DNA of 7,771 nt from Bacteroidales bacterium H10 (lineage in GTDB: Bacteria; Bacteroidota; Bacteroidia; Bacteroidales; Muribaculaceae), in the NCBI GenBank assembly GCA_001701295.1, contig DAAV01000009.1, forward strand, positions 3,797 through 11,567, written 5' to 3'. Of this stretch, positions 5,830 through 7,771 are shown piece by piece; the stretch's first letter is position 1, and every line of letters begins with the position of its first letter. Below the pieces are notes generated by a model. It saw only the letters and a program-made list of their open reading frames with translations. It was not told the DNA's origin and did no database searches. The position numbers were made by a program, and so were the translations under genes.

Positions 5830-7746
5830 ATGAAAAAAATCATTTGCAATATCGCGCTCGCCGCCACAGCCTTTTCAGTGACGCCGGCTCTGGCACAATG
5901 TCTCTCTTTTCCCTCTGACGAACTTAAACGCGGATATTACGACCGACCTTATCTGCGCTATGAGGCGGAACCGGATATGTGCCTCACTTGCGCAGGTGAA
6001 TTTCTCTATCCTCCCATACCATATTCCCAGGTGCCGCTCCAGGCGGAGGCTTCCCGCCAATGCGCGCTCACTCTGCTCAAGGATGGCGATTTTGTGGAAT
6101 GGCGCTGCGAACGTGAGGCCGACGGGCTTTCTCTCCGTTTCTCTCTTCCGGACTCTTCCGACGGCTCCGGACTCAAAGGCACTCTTGCCCTGTATGCAGG
6201 CTCGGAGAAACTCGCCGACATAACGATTGATTCTTTCTGGGCGTGGCAATACACGGCTGTAGCCAACACCACCGACAAATATCCCGACAATATTCCCGCC
6301 GATTCCAAATTCGCGAGAATGCGGTTTGACGAGGTCTATATCCGCCTTCCGCGTGCCATAGCCGAAGGCGAACGGTTCAGAATAGTCAAGGAGGACGGCT
6401 CGGACATTCCCTATACTATCGATTTTGTGGAACTCGAGAAGATTCCCGCTCCGGTGACTTTCGACGACATCGAGGGCGAGAAGGTGATGTTTGACGGATC
6501 GGTCGCTCTCGCCACTCTCATAAACCGGAGTTCGGGCAAGACGGTCTATATACCGGAAGGAACTTATAATGTGCCCCGTAGAATCAACATCTCTGCCGCC
6601 AATGTCAGGATAGTCGGTGCGGGAATGTGGTATACAACCCTTTATTTCAACGCGTCGAGCGACAACCGCTCCACTTTCTCGCAACGCGGTTTCGAGTCAA
6701 ACAGCGACGGTCTTCTATTTCAGGGATTCTCGATGAACACTGCCAACAACAAGCGCTATTTCGACAACAATCCCTCCAATCAGGTAGGCAAGGCCTTCCA
6801 GGGTTCGCTCGGGTCCGGAAGTGTGATCCGCGATGTCCGCGCCGATCACTTCGAGTGCGGCGGATGGATCGCCGATTACAGCGGCAAAGCCTCTCGCGAT
6901 CTTACGATTGAGTATTGTCGTTTCCGCAATAATTACGCCGATGGTTTCAATTTCTGCTCAGGCACGACAGGAGCACGTCTCTCCCACTGCAGTTTCCGCA
7001 ACAACGGTGACGACGACATGGCCGTATGGAGCACCGGAACGATAGCCGCCGACAATGTCTACGAATTCAATACGGGCGAAAACAATTGGCGCGCTTCAAG
7101 TTGCGCTCTCTACGGAGGCCGTGACAACACTGCCCGCAACCTCTATATAGCCGATCCTCTCGAGGAGGGACTTCACGTCAACGGTGAGTTTCAGGGCACC
7201 GGTTTTGCCGGCACCACTCGCGTGAGCGATGTCACCATAGAGCGCGCCGGCGATAAAAACGGAACGCCGGGCGAGCACGGCGGTTTCTGGGGTTCCTCAT
7301 GTCCTGCGCTGCACGTGCGGGGAGGATACTTCCTTGAAGTCAAGGACGTCACGATCTCCGATGTCGATATCTACGATTCCCGTTATCGCGCATTCGGCAT
7401 TTCGAGCAATTCCGGCAAAGCAGTCACCAATCTGAAAATCAAGAATCTGCATGTCGACGGAGTAGCCGACAACGAATGGGCGCTATATGTGGATTCCTCC
7501 ACTGTCGGCAACGGCACTTATGAGAACGTGACGACAGAGAACTGCACCGAACCGGCCATAGGCAACGGCTCGCGCCGCTTCACTCTCACCGACATAGGAT
7601 CCGGCATCGAAAGCATCCCCGATGATCTCGACGCCGCCTCCGATGGCGCCATCATACCACTCTTCAACATGGCCGGCCGCGAAATACGCCTCCACCTCCT
7701 CCCCTCCGGCCCCCGCAAGACAATAGACGCCGCTCCGACCCGCTAG
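5830..7746 (+). CDS. Secreted right-handed beta-helix glycosidase, GH87-like (alpha-1,3-glucanase/mycodextranase candidate)
   Basis: The ATG at 5830 gives 638 residues. It is preferred over an in-frame TTG at 5788 because it directly begins a signal peptide (MKKIICNIALAATA...ALA|QC, cleavage after residue 22) behind an A-rich leader. Residues about 40-205 look like a CBM6/CBM35-type beta-sandwich (RYEAE, then FVEWRCEREADGLSLRFSLPD). Residues about 215-590 form a parallel beta-helix opening with TVYIPEGTYNV and RIVGAGMWYTTLYF. GH87 features include NYADGFNF (D371), RNNGDDDMAVWS (D394, D395) and NNWRASSCALYGG. The D-x22-D-D spacing equals that recalled for the catalytic aspartates of the Bacillus/Paenibacillus alpha-1,3-glucanases. 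GH87 enzymes hydrolyse alpha-1,3-glucan or nigeran. Twelve mature cysteines are present, including C51-x2-C54. The C-terminal tail (PLFNMAGREI...LPSGPRKT) is a degraded form of the Bacteroidales tail. A polysaccharide lyase or other beta-helix enzyme remains possible. The gene is divergent from the SusCD group. Confidence 0.85.
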   Translation: MKKIICNIALAATAFSVTPALAQCLSFPSDELKRGYYDRPYLRYEAEPDMCLTCAGEFLYPPIPYSQVPLQAEASRQCALTLLKDGDFVEWRCEREADGLSLRFSLPDSSDGSGLKGTLALYAGSEKLADITIDSFWAWQYTAVANTTDKYPDNIPADSKFARMRFDEVYIRLPRAIAEGERFRIVKEDGSDIPYTIDFVELEKIPAPVTFDDIEGEKVMFDGSVALATLINRSSGKTVYIPEGTYNVPRRINISAANVRIVGAGMWYTTLYFNASSDNRSTFSQRGFESNSDGLLFQGFSMNTANNKRYFDNNPSNQVGKAFQGSLGSGSVIRDVRADHFECGGWIADYSGKASRDLTIEYCRFRNNYADGFNFCSGTTGARLSHCSFRNNGDDDMAVWSTGTIAADNVYEFNTGENNWRASSCALYGGRDNTARNLYIADPLEEGLHVNGEFQGTGFAGTTRVSDVTIERAGDKNGTPGEHGGFWGSSCPALHVRGGYFLEVKDVTISDVDIYDSRYRAFGISSNSGKAVTNLKIKNLHVDGVADNEWALYVDSSTVGNGTYENVTTENCTEPAIGNGSRRFTLTDIGSGIESIPDDLDAASDGAIIPLFNMAGREIRLHLLPSGPRKTIDAAPTR

Positions 7747-7759
7747 TCGGAGCAGCGTC
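7726..7759 (+). terminator. Hairpin spanning the stop codon of the GH87-like gene
   Basis: Arms 7726-7739 (GACGC-C-GCTCCGAC) and 7746-7759 (GTCGGAGC-A-GCGTC) give 8 plus 5 pairs with one mismatch and a 6-base loop. Only TTT follows before GC-rich sequence resumes, so the U tract is short. The left arm encodes the last residues of the protein and the TAG stop (7744-7746) lies at the loop and start of the right arm. It is probably a terminator or mRNA 3' end structure; a repeat unit is also possible. Confidence 0.5.
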
Positions 7760-7771
7760 TTTCGGAGCAGC
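7747..7771 (+). repeat. Short direct repeat TCGGAGCAGC, period 15, cut by the window end
   Basis: TCGGAGCAGC occurs at 7747-7756 and again at 7762-7771, separated by GTCTT. The second copy touches the last base of the window, so the array or a second hairpin could continue outside. The first copy is part of the right arm of the stop-codon hairpin. Confidence 0.6.

Noticed and set aside
5893..5904. Possible lipobox LAQC at the end of the GH87-like signal peptide
   Set aside because: Gln at the -1 position is not accepted in normal lipoboxes, while ALA|Q is a good signal peptidase I site.
5875..6684. Minus-strand open frame of 269 codons opposite the GH87-like gene
   Set aside because: The plus strand carries signal peptide, binding domain and beta-helix motifs; the antisense translation matches nothing.

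Overview
This window looks like part of a polysaccharide utilisation locus (PUL) from a GC-rich member of the Bacteroidales. A gut Muribaculaceae-type organism is my best guess. The evidence is a SusC/SusD-family pair, starts preceded by A-rich leaders without Shine-Dalgarno sequences, secreted proteins ending in the short Bacteroidales tail (FDLQGR...GLYI), and GC-rich genes separated by very AT-rich intergenic DNA. The genus is inference.

Layout. Three genes lie on the minus strand and are read from right to left. The first is a 297-residue secreted protein of unknown function (4404-5297). The second is a SusC/RagA-family TonB-dependent outer-membrane transporter (1132-4245). The third is a SusD/RagB-family surface lipoprotein that runs off the left edge (1-1086). 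A 158-bp gap holding a strong hairpin separates the first two; SusC and SusD are 45 bp apart. A 532-bp AT-rich divergent intergenic region (5298-5829) holds candidate promoters for both directions. On the plus strand, 5830-7746 encodes a 638-residue secreted right-handed beta-helix protein with an N-terminal carbohydrate-binding-like domain. It resembles glycoside hydrolase family 87 (alpha-1,3-glucanase/mycodextranase), including an Asp...Asp-Asp constellation with spacing 23 and 24. A hairpin spanning its stop codon and a short direct repeat close the window.

Working model (inference). The beta-helix enzyme would cut an extracellular glycan, possibly an alpha-1,3-linked glucan. SusD and SusC would capture and import the fragments through the outer membrane using TonB energy. 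The small secreted protein may be an accessory glycan-handling protein of the same locus. No RNA gene, CRISPR array, transposase or integrase was seen. The window does not prove a new system. The most unusual points are the GH87-like enzyme divergent from a SusCD pair, the unrecognised protein placed ahead of SusC, and the hairpin between them.
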